DNA of 64,000 nucleotides from Bradyrhizobium sp. CCBAU 53338 (GTDB taxonomy: Bacteria > Pseudomonadota > Alphaproteobacteria > Rhizobiales > Xanthobacteraceae): positions 5,084,001 through 5,148,000 of the forward strand of contig NZ_CP030048.1 of assembly GCF_015291665.1 (NCBI RefSeq), given 5' to 3'. A program made the position numbers and the translations under genes. Of the stretch, positions 25,204-33,843 are shown piece after piece. Each line of letters starts with the position of its first letter. The stretch's first letter is position 1. Under the pieces are notes generated by a model. The model ran no database searches. It was not told the DNA's origin and saw only the letters and a program-made list of their open reading frames with translations.

Positions 25204-25282
25204 CGCGTAAAGAATCCATCGGGGCCGGTGCCACAGGCATCGGCCTCCGCGACGTGACCGCTCAATGTCAGGGAAGACGCCC

Positions 25283-25789
25283 ATGTATTACGACGTCGTT
25301 TCACAGTGCAGGCAAAACCTCGCCAATCTGCTGACCTGCCTAGACAAAGCCGAGCAGCATGCGGCCGCAAAAAAGTTCGATGTCGCGGTGCTCATGCACA
25401 GCCGCCTCGCACCCGACATGCAGGACTTCACCTATCAGGTCCAAAGCGCTTGCAACTACGTCAAGGCCGCGGCCGCCTGGTTGTCGGGTCAGACGCCGCC
25501 ACGACATGAAGACAACGAACGCACCATCGACGAGCTGCGCGCCCGCATCAAAAAGACGATCGCCTTCGTGGAGAGCGTCCCCGAGAGGGAATATGCCAAT
25601 GCGAGCGAGCAGAAGGTGAGGCTCTCCTGGGCACCAGGAAGGTTTCTCGGCGGCCGGGATTATTTCCTGCAGATGACGATCCCTAACACCTACTTCCACA
25701 TCTCCATGGCCTACGCCATCCTGCGTCACAACGGCGTCGACATCGGCAAGCAGGATTATCTGAGACCGATCAATTTCGTCGAAGGGTGA
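25283..25789 (+). CDS. DUF1993 family protein
   Basis: 168 residues of the DUF1993 type, a DinB-like four-helix family of unknown function. Conserved parts are CLDKAEQHAAAKKFD, DMQDFTYQVQSACNY, TIDELRARIKKTIAFV and FHISMAYAILRHNGV. The ATG at 25283 has GGGAAG 6 bases upstream and is preferred over the ATG at 25265. It is monocistronic and converges on the MBL hydrolase gene with only 3 bp between stops. Confidence 0.85.
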   Translation: MYYDVVSQCRQNLANLLTCLDKAEQHAAAKKFDVAVLMHSRLAPDMQDFTYQVQSACNYVKAAAAWLSGQTPPRHEDNERTIDELRARIKKTIAFVESVPEREYANASEQKVRLSWAPGRFLGGRDYFLQMTIPNTYFHISMAYAILRHNGVDIGKQDYLRPINFVEG

Positions 25790-25792
25790 GAC

Positions 25793-26623
25793 TCATATGT
25801 GCGCCCCGCACCGGCAGTTCTCGTAGTCGACCGGATCGTGGCTGTTGAAAATCGTCACGCGGATGCTATGGCTGAGCTTCAGCTCGCGCAGGCGCGCCTG
25901 GTTGGCGAGGCGGGCGTTGCGGTCCATGTCGACGCGGCGCTGGAAATAACGGAGCATCAGCGGCGCGCGCGGCGACGCGTCGAGCTGGGCGTGATGGAAA
26001 TAGCTGTCGCCGGCATGCAGCAGCCATGTGTCGCCGGAGCGGACCGCGATGCCGCAATGGCCGAGCGTGTGACCCGCGAGCGGAATCGTCAGGATGTCAC
26101 CCTCGCGATCGCCGAGCGCGCGCACGCCCTTGAAGCCGAACCAGTCTTCGCCGGCCTCGCCATAGAAACTCCAGCGCGGTCCGTGGCTCCACTGCGCCAT
26201 GACGTAACGCCCTTCGGGCGGCGCGGGCTCGCGCAGTACCGCCATGTCGTACTCGGTGCGGTGAACATGGATCGCCGCGCGGGGAAAGTCGGGCACACCG
26301 CCGGCGTGGTCGCGGTCGAGATGCGTCAGCAGCACGTGGCGCACGTCGTCAGGCGAATAACCGAGCGCCCTCACCTGCTGCACCGCCGTCTCTGCCGGAT
26401 CGAGCCTTGGCGCGGTCTGGCGCACCCAGCGCTTGCCGAGCCGATCCGGCGTCGCGATGTCGCCGAGCCCGATGCCGGTGTCGACCAGCGCGAGACCATC
26501 GCTGGTCTCGATCAGGAGGCAATGGCAGACCATGCGGGCGCGCTGGAACAGGCCGCCGATGCCGTTCACGAGCCGGCGGCCCATGGGGCACATCGTGCCG
26601 GTATTGAGGTGATGGATCTTCAT
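25793..26623 (-). CDS. MBL-fold metallo-hydrolase (lactonase-like)
   Basis: 276 residues of the metallo-beta-lactamase fold, close in layout to lactonases of the AiiA/BlcC type. The metal motif reads THLDRDHAGG, with Asp where the second His of HxHxDH is usual. Downstream ligands are in AGHTLGHCG (His), LLHAGDSYF (Asp) and FNSHDPVDY (His). The start MKIHHLNTGTMCP is typical of the lactonase-like branch. It is divergent from a LysR gene. The substrate could be a lactone or another small ester; quorum quenching is only a possibility. Confidence 0.85.
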   Translation of the reverse strand: MKIHHLNTGTMCPMGRRLVNGIGGLFQRARMVCHCLLIETSDGLALVDTGIGLGDIATPDRLGKRWVRQTAPRLDPAETAVQQVRALGYSPDDVRHVLLTHLDRDHAGGVPDFPRAAIHVHRTEYDMAVLREPAPPEGRYVMAQWSHGPRWSFYGEAGEDWFGFKGVRALGDREGDILTIPLAGHTLGHCGIAVRSGDTWLLHAGDSYFHHAQLDASPRAPLMLRYFQRRVDMDRNARLANQARLRELKLSHSIRVTIFNSHDPVDYENCRCGAHI

Positions 26624-26683
26624 CGCGCTTCCCTGCCTGTTGAGGACAGGCTGTTCTTGTCATCCTTCGATCCATAGGTAAAA

Positions 26684-26698
26684 TATCTAATATTGATA
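26684..26698. promoter_or_regulatory. Candidate LysR operator (TATC-N7-GATA)
   Basis: The dyad TATC-TAATATT-GATA lies in the AT-rich 94-bp gap between the divergent MBL hydrolase and LysR genes, 19 bp before the LysR ATG. LysR proteins commonly bind such dyads between themselves and a divergent target. Confidence 0.4.
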
Positions 26699-26717
26699 CT
26701 ATCTCTAGGCATATCCT

Positions 26718-27578
26718 ATGGACATCCGCGAGCTCCGCTATTTCGCCGCCGTCTACCGCGAGCGCAACCTGACGGCTGCGGCGCGCAGCTGCTTCGTGTC
26801 GCAGCCGTCGATCTCGACCGCGATCACCAATCTGGAGGCGGAGCTCGGCACCACTCTCTTCATCCGGCACAAGAAGGGCGTCGCACCGACCGCCTCGGCC
26901 GAGCAGTTTCACACCGTCGCCCGCCGCATCATCGACGAGGCCGACGCCGCGCGAAAGCTGTTCCGCAAACCGAGCACCAAGACCACTGTCACGCTCGGCC
27001 TGATGCGGACGCTCGACGTGCCCAGAACCATCGCGCTGCTCAAGCCGCTGACGGCGCGCAACGACATCGCGCTCCGGCTCGTCGGCAGCGACGAGCGCGC
27101 GGACGCCAGAATCATCTCGAAGAGCATGCTTGATGACGAGGAGCATTTCGTCCCGCTCTGGAGCGAGCGCTACGTCGCGGCGCTGCCGCCGTCGCATCCG
27201 CTGACGCTCAAGGACAAACTCCGCTCCGCCGACCTCGCCGACGTGGCCATGATCGACCGCTGCCATTGCGAGCAGAGCGCGTTCTTCGGCCGCGCGTCGC
27301 AGCGGCGTCCGTCCGCGGCGATCGCGCAATCGGAGGAATGGGCGATGGCGCTGGTCGCGGCCGGCGTCGGCATCGCCATCGTCCCCGAAGGCGTGGCGAA
27401 AGGCGTTTCCGACATCGCCGTCAGGGAGATCGAAATGAAGGTCAAACGCGAGGTTGGGCTCGCCTATCGCGCGTCGGTGCCGCTCGTCGATGCGTTGAGG
27501 GATCTCGTCGGGAAGCTGCAGCGCGGGCGCGCAACGTCCCGGCGCGCGCCGCAAGGGCTCACCGGGCGCCGCAAATGA
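26718..27578 (+). CDS. LysR-family transcriptional regulator
   Basis: 286 residues. The winged helix shows LRYFAAVYRERNLTAAARSC, VSQPSISTAITNLEAELG and LFIRHKKGVAPTASAEQF. The effector domain contains CHCEQSAFF, an unusual Cys-His-Cys cluster that could sense metal or redox state, and AAGVGIAIVPEGVA near the C-terminus. It is divergent from the MBL hydrolase and is presumably its regulator. It ends one base before the convergent zinc-ribbon membrane protein gene. Confidence 0.9.
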   Translation: MDIRELRYFAAVYRERNLTAAARSCFVSQPSISTAITNLEAELGTTLFIRHKKGVAPTASAEQFHTVARRIIDEADAARKLFRKPSTKTTVTLGLMRTLDVPRTIALLKPLTARNDIALRLVGSDERADARIISKSMLDDEEHFVPLWSERYVAALPPSHPLTLKDKLRSADLADVAMIDRCHCEQSAFFGRASQRRPSAAIAQSEEWAMALVAAGVGIAIVPEGVAKGVSDIAVREIEMKVKREVGLAYRASVPLVDALRDLVGKLQRGRATSRRAPQGLTGRRK

Positions 27579-27579
27579 G

Positions 27580-28344
27580 CTAGCCGAGCAGGCCCTTCAG
27601 GCCGGCGTAGATCGAGCCGACAGCCGTCGCGGCGACACCGGCCAGCGGTCCGACCGTCTGCATCAGATCCTGGATCAACCGCGCGCGGCGGCGCAGCTGC
27701 TCCTCGCCGACATGCTGCCCGAGCAGGCGCGCCATCCTGAAGGCGAAAGCATTGGGCTTGCCGCCCTGGCCGAGAACGCGCGGCAGGACCTGGAAGACGA
27801 CGAGTCCCAGGATGTTTCCGGACACGAAGGCCAGCAGGATGCTGGCGCCGTATTCGAACACTTCGCGCCATTCGACCCACACGGTGGGAAGGATCGGAAC
27901 GCCATCGTGGAATCCGGTCACCGTCAGCATCGCCTGGATGCTGACGCTGGCGAGAAGCAACGCCAGCACGAACGCTCCCAGCGTCGAGACCCGATGCAGA
28001 GGATAGGCTGCGAAACCGAACAGCAGGGGGATCACGATCGACGCGATCCGCAGCGGGATCGGAGAGAGATCGAAGGTGATGGTGACCAGAACATGCGCGA
28101 TCGTCAGCAGGACGGCCGGAACGACGACGTAGAGAACGGCATGCGTCGCGAAATAGCGCAGCGGATTCCTGTAGCGCTCGAGTCGGACGTTGACCCGGTC
28201 GAGGTCGCGCCTGAGCCTGTCCAGCTCGGCAACGATGTCTTCGATCTCCAGGAGCGTCGGCCGCACGAAGCGCAGATCGCGCGAGCAATGCTTGCACGCG
28301 ATGGCCTCGTCCTTGATCGTCTCGGCGCAGAACGGACACTCCAT
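27580..28344 (-). CDS. Zinc-ribbon, coiled-coil, multi-pass membrane protein
   Basis: 254 residues. An N-terminal double-knuckle zinc ribbon (CPFC, then CKHC about 13 residues later) is followed by a short coiled coil (residues about 30-57, LLEIEDIVAELDRLRRDLDR). Four or five hydrophobic segments then span the middle, and the C-terminus is Gly-rich. The zinc ribbon and helix resemble those of the small protein encoded immediately upstream (2-bp gap). It is the last gene of the CHAT operon. I do not recognise the function. Confidence 0.75.
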   Translation of the reverse strand: MECPFCAETIKDEAIACKHCSRDLRFVRPTLLEIEDIVAELDRLRRDLDRVNVRLERYRNPLRYFATHAVLYVVVPAVLLTIAHVLVTITFDLSPIPLRIASIVIPLLFGFAAYPLHRVSTLGAFVLALLLASVSIQAMLTVTGFHDGVPILPTVWVEWREVFEYGASILLAFVSGNILGLVVFQVLPRVLGQGGKPNAFAFRMARLLGQHVGEEQLRRRARLIQDLMQTVGPLAGVAATAVGSIYAGLKGLLG

Positions 28345-28346
28345 CG

Positions 28347-28544
28347 TCAGCGCGACTTCCTGCGCAGCATGATGGCTTCGACCTCGTCTCTGGCCCGCGC
28401 CAGCTCATCGCGTAGCTGGTCCCGCTTGCGCAGGAGATCGTCGCGCTCCGCAATCAGCGTCGCGGGCACGGCGATGTCCCGGGAACAGGAGGCGCAAACC
28501 AGCACGCTGTCCGCGTTCTCGGCCTGGCAGTAGGGACACGTCAC
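28347..28544 (-). CDS. Small zinc-ribbon coiled-coil protein
   Basis: 65 residues. CPYC and CASC knuckles (residues about 3-19) form a zinc ribbon, followed by CSRD, also found in the neighbour downstream. The rest is one charged helix (ERDDLLRKRDQLRDELARAR) that should form a coiled coil. It overlaps the end of the exported-protein gene by 4 bases and precedes the zinc-ribbon membrane protein by 2 bp. The two zinc-ribbon proteins may pair through their helices; this is inference. Confidence 0.72.
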   Translation of the reverse strand: MTCPYCQAENADSVLVCASCSRDIAVPATLIAERDDLLRKRDQLRDELARARDEVEAIMLRRKSR

Positions 28545-28984
28545 TTCGGTGCGACCTTGAGGGTAAAGATGGCCGTGCCCGGCCGTCCGTCACTGTCCTT
28601 GATGTCGACCCGCATGGTGTAGTCGCCGGGCGGCAATTCCGCATTCTGCATGTTGATCCCGTCGGCCTGGACGAACGGCTTGATCCGGGTCGTCAGATCG
28701 ACGTTCGGCGTGCGCAGGAAGGTCACCTTGACCGAGTCAGGATCGATCTTGGCGCCCCCGAACGACTCGAACTTCAATTGGAGTCGCATCGGCGAGGACA
28801 CCGATTCGCCGGGCGAGATGTACTCCACCTTCGGACCGCGCAGGATACCGCGCCGGTCTGCCGCAATCGCGCCCTTCGGCGGTGGCAGCTTGGCTTCCTC
28901 TTCGGTGATCAATTGCGTTGCCCGCGACGTTCCCGAAAACAGGAGACCTGCCGCAACCAGCCCTAGCAAGATATTCCGCGTCAT
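28541..28984 (-). CDS. Small exported beta-rich protein of the CHAT operon
   Basis: 147 residues. The signal peptide is in residues 1-23 (ILLGLVAAGLLFSGTSRA). The mature part is rich in beta-strand patterns (VEYISPGESV, MRLQLKFESFG, GDYTMRVDIKD, TAIFTLKVAPK) and looks like an immunoglobulin-type or CopC-like sandwich. No Cys is visible in the mature part. I chose the ATG at 28984; the longer frame has no signal-peptide-like start. It follows the CHAT gene after 25 bp and overlaps the small zinc-ribbon gene. No known function. Confidence 0.75.
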   Translation of the reverse strand: MTRNILLGLVAAGLLFSGTSRATQLITEEEAKLPPPKGAIAADRRGILRGPKVEYISPGESVSSPMRLQLKFESFGGAKIDPDSVKVTFLRTPNVDLTTRIKPFVQADGINMQNAELPPGDYTMRVDIKDSDGRPGTAIFTLKVAPK

Positions 28985-29009
28985 TGTCCTTCCAACCTTC
29001 CCACGTCGA

Positions 29010-32000
29010 TCATCGCACGCCGCCATCGCCGATGATCGTATACGGCGCCCAGAACAGCGGATGCGCGTAGGCGAACTCGGTCTTGCCCTCGTCGTCGAGG
29101 TAACCGGGACCATCGACCAGGGCCATCATCGCCTGCCGCAGCGCTTCGCTCCGCGACAGTTTCGGATCGTCGGCCTGTCGCTTGAACAGATCGGTCACCA
29201 GCTGCCGCGCGGATTGCGAATGCACCGACCAGTTCGTCACCAGCAGGGCGCGTGTTCCGGCATAGAAGAACGCGCGGCCAAGGCCGGACGCCGCTTCGGC
29301 GCCGGCGCCTGCACCCGCACCGGTGTTGCAGGCGGACAGGATGACCCAGTCGGCGTCGAGCTTGAGGCCGAGAATCTCCTCCATGGTCAGGAGGCCGTCG
29401 CCGCTCTCGCCCGTCACCGCCGGCGACGACAGCGCTAGCGCGGGCTGCGTCAGTCCGTTGAGTTCGCCCGGGACCAGACCGTGGGTGGCGAATGCAAGGA
29501 TGCGAAAACCGGACAGGTTCATGGTCTTGACCGCGCTCTCGGTCGCGTTCTTGCCGAGGAACAGGACCTTCGAGGGATCCGCCTGCAAGGCCAGCGCGAT
29601 CGATTTGAGCTCGTCGGCCGTATCAGGGAGCCGCGGCAGGAGGCCAAGCTCGGCGCTGTCGACGCCTTCGAGCTTCGGGCTGCTGCGACGCTTCAGCGGC
29701 ATGCCGCGGGTGACGTTGCCGCCGACCTCGGCGACCTGAACCTTGCTGTCGGCGCTCTCTGCCTCGGCCTGCTGATCCTTGTTGAAATAGGGATCGCCGA
29801 ACGCGACGAGATCGCCGCGGCCGGGCTTGCCGGGCGGCAACTGCCGCAGCGTGCGCAACGCGGCCGCTGAAGGCACCGTCGACACGGCATGGGTCCGGGC
29901 CAGCCACGGCACCTTGCGATAGCCGACGAACAGCGGATCCTCGTCCGCCGCCACCTCCGCCGGGGCGGTCGGCAACAGCGACAGCGGCAACAGGCCGAGC
30001 GCGCCGTTGGTCACCACGATCAAGTTCCTGGCCGGCTTCCATCCGCTCTCGACCGGCTTCAGCAGCAGCTCGTAGAGCTCGTAGCCGAGCTTGAGATCGA
30101 ACGGAGGAATGTCCGAGATCATCGCCGCCTGCGGCTCGAGCGCCTCGCGCAGCTTGCGGATCTTGGTCTCGATGTCGCCGATCTTGGCCTTGACGGCAGC
30201 GAACGCCACCGGGCCCGATTTCGGCACGGCCCAGACGAAGCTGCCGTTCTGGCCGAAATAGAACGACAACATGGCTTCATTGTCAGACAACGTCGCGCGG
30301 ATTTCGGCAACGCTCGGCGGCTTCGGCGAAACCAGATCGGCGTAGACAGGGAATTTCTGCTTGATCTCCAGGCGCGCCTTGTCCCGTTCACTGCGCAAGG
30401 CCGCGATCGACGCCTGGATTTGCTGCGCCCCCTTCTCGTCGCGATCCGCCGAGGGAATGGCGAGGACGTTGTTGAGCGTGCCGAGCTGGGCGTTGACCTG
30501 CTTGGTGAGGTCCTGCTCCTTGCGCACGAGATCGGCCAGCGCCGGATCCTTGGCAGCCGCGCGGGCGCTCGATGCCGCCAGAGCCTGCTGAACCGAATGA
30601 CCGCGGATGGCATCGGCGAGACTGAAGGTCTCCTCACCGACGGCGCCGCCGGTGCCCTCGGCCCGCGCGAGCAGCAGCAGATAGCTCTCGACGATGGTCT
30701 GAAGTCGCTGGCTGCGCGCGGCCACCACGGTCGTGTTCTCGTCGTCGGCATTCTCGTTCGCGTTCGCCATCATGACCGGGATGGCGGCCTTGAACTCGCG
30801 GATCGCGTCGGCATCGCGCCGCGCGAGCATCAAGCCCACAGCCAGGGTGCCGCGCGCCGAGGCGGTGTCGAAATGGCTTTCGCCGACCCGTCCGATCTGC
30901 TTCTTGACCAGTTGCTCGGCAGCGGCGATGCCGGCGTCGAGCTGACCTGAATTGTAGAGCGCGAGAATGCGCGCCGGGTTGAGCTCGATGACCTGGCGCC
31001 GCTGCGGGTCCCAATTGGCAACGGCCCTGTCGATCTGCGCAAACATCTCGTTGGCTTCGGCATTCTTGCGTCGCAGGTTGAGAATGCCGGCGAGCCGCGA
31101 GAGCAGCTGCACAGTCGATTGCGAGTCATCAGGCACGCCGACCGTCTTGTTGATCTCGAGCGCGACGCGGCCAAGCTGCTCGGCTTCCTCGTAGCGGCCC
31201 TCGTCGACCAAGATGCCGGCCAGCCCCATCACGTAGCGCGGCATGACCGGGTTGTACTTGCCAGTATCTTTCAACCGCGACAGCAGAGCGCGGCGGGCGT
31301 CGACCTCCGCTTCAGCAAGCCGGCCTTGCCGTGCCTTCATGCGGGCCTGACTGAGCACGAAATTGTCGATCGCCTGAAGCACGACGGTTTCAGCCGGCGG
31401 ATTGTCCGAGTCCAGCAAGGCCTTCATGGCGGCTCGCTTGCGTTGCTCTGCCACGCGATAGGCGGCCTCGGCCTCGACGAACTGCCCGCGCGCCTCGAAG
31501 ATCAATGCCCGTGTGCCTTCGAGATCCGACTCCCAGCTTTGCCCCATGCGCGCATAGGAGGTGCGCCAGCCTGGAAGACCGCTGGTTCGCGCTTCTTGGA
31601 TGGCACTCATGGTCCGGCGCAGATAGGCCTCGGCCTGGGCGATGTCACCCATCTGGATGAGAATGCCGACAATGGACCTGTTGGCACTGAGTTGATACCC
31701 CTTGGCACCCGGCAGGCTCGCGGTGTCGCGCAACAGCCGCTGCATGACTTCGAGCGAGCGTTTCGGATCGCCAGCCGCAGCATATTGCAGCGAGAGGAGC
31801 TGCATCAGGCGGCCCATCATGTTGGGCTCCACTGCACCGCGGCCGATCTCGACAGCCTTGTTGGCGTCGGCGATGGATTCGGCGAGCCGGCCGAGTTGGG
31901 CGCGCGCATTGGCGCGATCGAAATAGAACTGAGCGAGGTCCTCGCGGGACTCCTTGCCCGTGGGCGTCGAATCCGCGTCCGCCTTCAGCTCCGCAATCAG

Positions 32001-32417
32001 CTTGTCGTTCGGCTTTTCGCTGTCGAGGATCGCGGTGATGTCGGAGATGGTGCGCGGCGGGGCGATGAAATCCTTCGGCAGCGCCGTGCCGGGGACCAGC
32101 TTCGGTGCGGCCTCCTTGGGAAGCTCGACGGCGACGTTGGCGCGGCCGTTGGCGGCGTTCAAAGCCGCCATCACGCAGGCCCGGACCTGCGGCGAGGCCT
32201 TGGCGCGGCATGCTTCCCGATCGGCACCCCCGCCCGCACGCATGCAGGCCTGCACGATCGGCCTGCCGACGGTCATCCGGCAGTTCTCGAATGCCGCCTC
32301 CTTGGTCAGCGCGGCAGCCGAGCCGGTCCATCCCAGGAGAACGGCCAAGACTAGCAATTGTCGCGGCAGGGTGACGTCCAGGCGGCTCTTGACCGGGCTC
32401 GCGGCGTCTACGCTCAT
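29010..32417 (-). CDS. Exported TPR-CHAT protease-like protein
   Basis: 1135 residues. A signal peptide (RQLLVLAVLLGWTGSAAA) is followed by four regularly spaced cysteines at about 11-residue intervals (NCRM, ACMR, ACRA, ACVM) that could form disulfides in the periplasm. Roughly residues 130-650 are TPR-like helical repeats (FYFDRANARAQLGRLAESIADANKA and similar). A helical linker leads to the C-terminal CHAT domain, a caspase-like cysteine peptidase fold. Its catalytic pair is His979 in FATHGLVPG and Cys1030 in LSACNTGAG. The ATG at 32417 fits the signal peptide. It heads a minus-strand operon with three small proteins. The target is unknown. Confidence 0.88.
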   Translation of the reverse strand: MSVDAASPVKSRLDVTLPRQLLVLAVLLGWTGSAAALTKEAAFENCRMTVGRPIVQACMRAGGGADREACRAKASPQVRACVMAALNAANGRANVAVELPKEAAPKLVPGTALPKDFIAPPRTISDITAILDSEKPNDKLIAELKADADSTPTGKESREDLAQFYFDRANARAQLGRLAESIADANKAVEIGRGAVEPNMMGRLMQLLSLQYAAAGDPKRSLEVMQRLLRDTASLPGAKGYQLSANRSIVGILIQMGDIAQAEAYLRRTMSAIQEARTSGLPGWRTSYARMGQSWESDLEGTRALIFEARGQFVEAEAAYRVAEQRKRAAMKALLDSDNPPAETVVLQAIDNFVLSQARMKARQGRLAEAEVDARRALLSRLKDTGKYNPVMPRYVMGLAGILVDEGRYEEAEQLGRVALEINKTVGVPDDSQSTVQLLSRLAGILNLRRKNAEANEMFAQIDRAVANWDPQRRQVIELNPARILALYNSGQLDAGIAAAEQLVKKQIGRVGESHFDTASARGTLAVGLMLARRDADAIREFKAAIPVMMANANENADDENTTVVAARSQRLQTIVESYLLLLARAEGTGGAVGEETFSLADAIRGHSVQQALAASSARAAAKDPALADLVRKEQDLTKQVNAQLGTLNNVLAIPSADRDEKGAQQIQASIAALRSERDKARLEIKQKFPVYADLVSPKPPSVAEIRATLSDNEAMLSFYFGQNGSFVWAVPKSGPVAFAAVKAKIGDIETKIRKLREALEPQAAMISDIPPFDLKLGYELYELLLKPVESGWKPARNLIVVTNGALGLLPLSLLPTAPAEVAADEDPLFVGYRKVPWLARTHAVSTVPSAAALRTLRQLPPGKPGRGDLVAFGDPYFNKDQQAEAESADSKVQVAEVGGNVTRGMPLKRRSSPKLEGVDSAELGLLPRLPDTADELKSIALALQADPSKVLFLGKNATESAVKTMNLSGFRILAFATHGLVPGELNGLTQPALALSSPAVTGESGDGLLTMEEILGLKLDADWVILSACNTGAGAGAGAEAASGLGRAFFYAGTRALLVTNWSVHSQSARQLVTDLFKRQADDPKLSRSEALRQAMMALVDGPGYLDDEGKTEFAYAHPLFWAPYTIIGDGGVR

Positions 32418-32627
32418 CGCGAAGGACCTTTGGGTGAAATGACTTGAAGAAAACGAGCCAATCCTACCTCTATTGCCGCGGAGAACAATCACCAATCGGT
32501 AGGGTGGTGGGATGCCCGGGAGGGTCGGCGACAGCTGTGGGCACCGGTTCCTCGGTTGCGCGTCGCGGCAGGACCTGCCGGCAGGGGCAGCTGAGGCTGA
32601 TGCCAGCGCGGCCGTGGCGGCCGCCGC

Positions 32628-33389
32628 TCAGCCCTTCGAGATCACCGCGCGGCCGTAGGCCGGCTGCGACTGCACCGGCGGATTGGCGGTCTGGGCGGCG
32701 AGTTCGCCGATCAGGCGATCGGCATCGGCGGCCATGCTGTCGGGCGCCTGGATCACCAGCCGCTCCAGCGCCCAGCGATAGGACGAGACGCGCTGTTCCA
32801 GCGACAGCTGTACCCACTGGACGATCAGCGAGTTCTCCTGCATGCGCTCGACGGCATCCGCCTTCTCCCTCGGCGAGAGCTCGGAGACGCGCGCCATGCT
32901 GGCGTCACGCTTCCTGTCGAGATCGATGACGCGAATCGCGCATGCGAAGAACGGCTCGAAGCGGGTGATATCGTTGCGCACGTCCTCGATCAGCTGCGCA
33001 TAGCGCGAGGATTGCGAGCGATGCGGCTCGTCGATCAGCGTGCGCCCGTACATGGTGCGGTCGAACACGATCTTCTGGCGCCACGGCGACGGCAGGGCCT
33101 TGTAGTCGCCGAACACGCTCTTCCAGGCCGGCCGCGACAGCGGCGGCTCGATCATGGGATAAGCGAGGTCGCGAAGCTGGCGCTCTTCGTCGGTAAGCTG
33201 GAATTGAGAGGGCGTCAGGCCGAGGCTGCCGGTGACCTCGGCACCCAACCAGCGATGCATGTCGTCGCTGCGCATGTCGGCTCGGGTGCGGCCGAAATCA
33301 CCGCCGCTGCAGGCTGCGAGCGAGGCGCCCATCAGCATCAGCAGGATGGCCGATGCGAGGGTACGAATCCGGTGGATGGAATCCGGCAT
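32628..33389 (-). CDS. Hypothetical lipoprotein
   Basis: 253 residues. The lipobox MGASLAAC around residue 26 predicts lipidation and membrane anchoring. The rest is mostly alpha-helical and charged, with LTDEERQLRDLAYPMIEPP and ELSPREKADAVERMQENSL. I do not recognise the family beyond conserved hypothetical proteins of the same lineage. It lies 210 bp upstream of the CHAT gene on the same strand, so it could be part of the same envelope unit or separate. Confidence 0.75.
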   Translation of the reverse strand: MPDSIHRIRTLASAILLMLMGASLAACSGGDFGRTRADMRSDDMHRWLGAEVTGSLGLTPSQFQLTDEERQLRDLAYPMIEPPLSRPAWKSVFGDYKALPSPWRQKIVFDRTMYGRTLIDEPHRSQSSRYAQLIEDVRNDITRFEPFFACAIRVIDLDRKRDASMARVSELSPREKADAVERMQENSLIVQWVQLSLEQRVSSYRWALERLVIQAPDSMAADADRLIGELAAQTANPPVQSQPAYGRAVISKG

Positions 33390-33403
33390 TGCAAATGCCG
33401 GAA

Positions 33404-33592
33404 CTAGCGGCGACGACGACGGCGCCCCGGCGCGGTGCCCTGCTCCGGTCCACGGTCGCCGCTGGTTTCGTCCGCCTCGCGCTCGATGCGAATGACGGGA
33501 AGGATCAGGATCGTCCCCGTGTCCGCGCGCGGTGCGACGTCCCCCGACGAGCCCACCCGGCGACCGGCCGGAAATTCGATGATGGTCCCCAT
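33404..33592 (-). CDS. Small hypothetical protein with Arg-rich tail
   Basis: 62 residues beginning MGTIIEFPAG and ending in a run of six Arg (GRRRRRR). The middle has TILILPVIRIER. It lies 14 bp upstream of the lipoprotein gene on the same strand, which supports co-transcription. I recall similar short proteins in Bradyrhizobium, but the function is unknown. The basic tail could bind nucleic acid or ribosomes. Confidence 0.6.
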   Translation of the reverse strand: MGTIIEFPAGRRVGSSGDVAPRADTGTILILPVIRIEREADETSGDRGPEQGTAPGRRRRRR

Positions 33593-33775
33593 GTCAGCTC
33601 TCTCAATTGCCGCGCGACCAAACGCGCCCCTGCAACATGAGAGTCATTAGGATCAGTTTATGGTTAACGGGGTGTAAACACGGCCTTCGGACCGTAACCG
33701 CACGGGCCGCGCGGCCGTCCCGCGACGGCACGAGATCTGCTGAAATGAGCGGGTTTGCTTCACACTTCATTTTCC

Positions 33776-33790
33776 TTAAGGAGCCTTTAA
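33776..33790 (+). promoter_or_regulatory. CtrA-type box TTAA-N7-TTAA
   Basis: TTAA-GGAGCCT-TTAA matches the CtrA half-site spacing exactly. It lies 53 bp before the DUF2336 start. A near-match, TTAA-N7-TAAA, lies at 33663-33677. CtrA is the cell-cycle master regulator of alphaproteobacteria. Confidence 0.5.
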
Positions 33791-33843
33791 AGGAACCGCT
33801 GATAGGCTGAGGCAACAGTCCTTCCCGAGTTGCGTACGCCTCC

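Noticed and set aside
31119..32354. 411-codon plus-strand frame opposite the CHAT gene
   Set aside because: Antisense shadow without ribosome site or recognisable domain.
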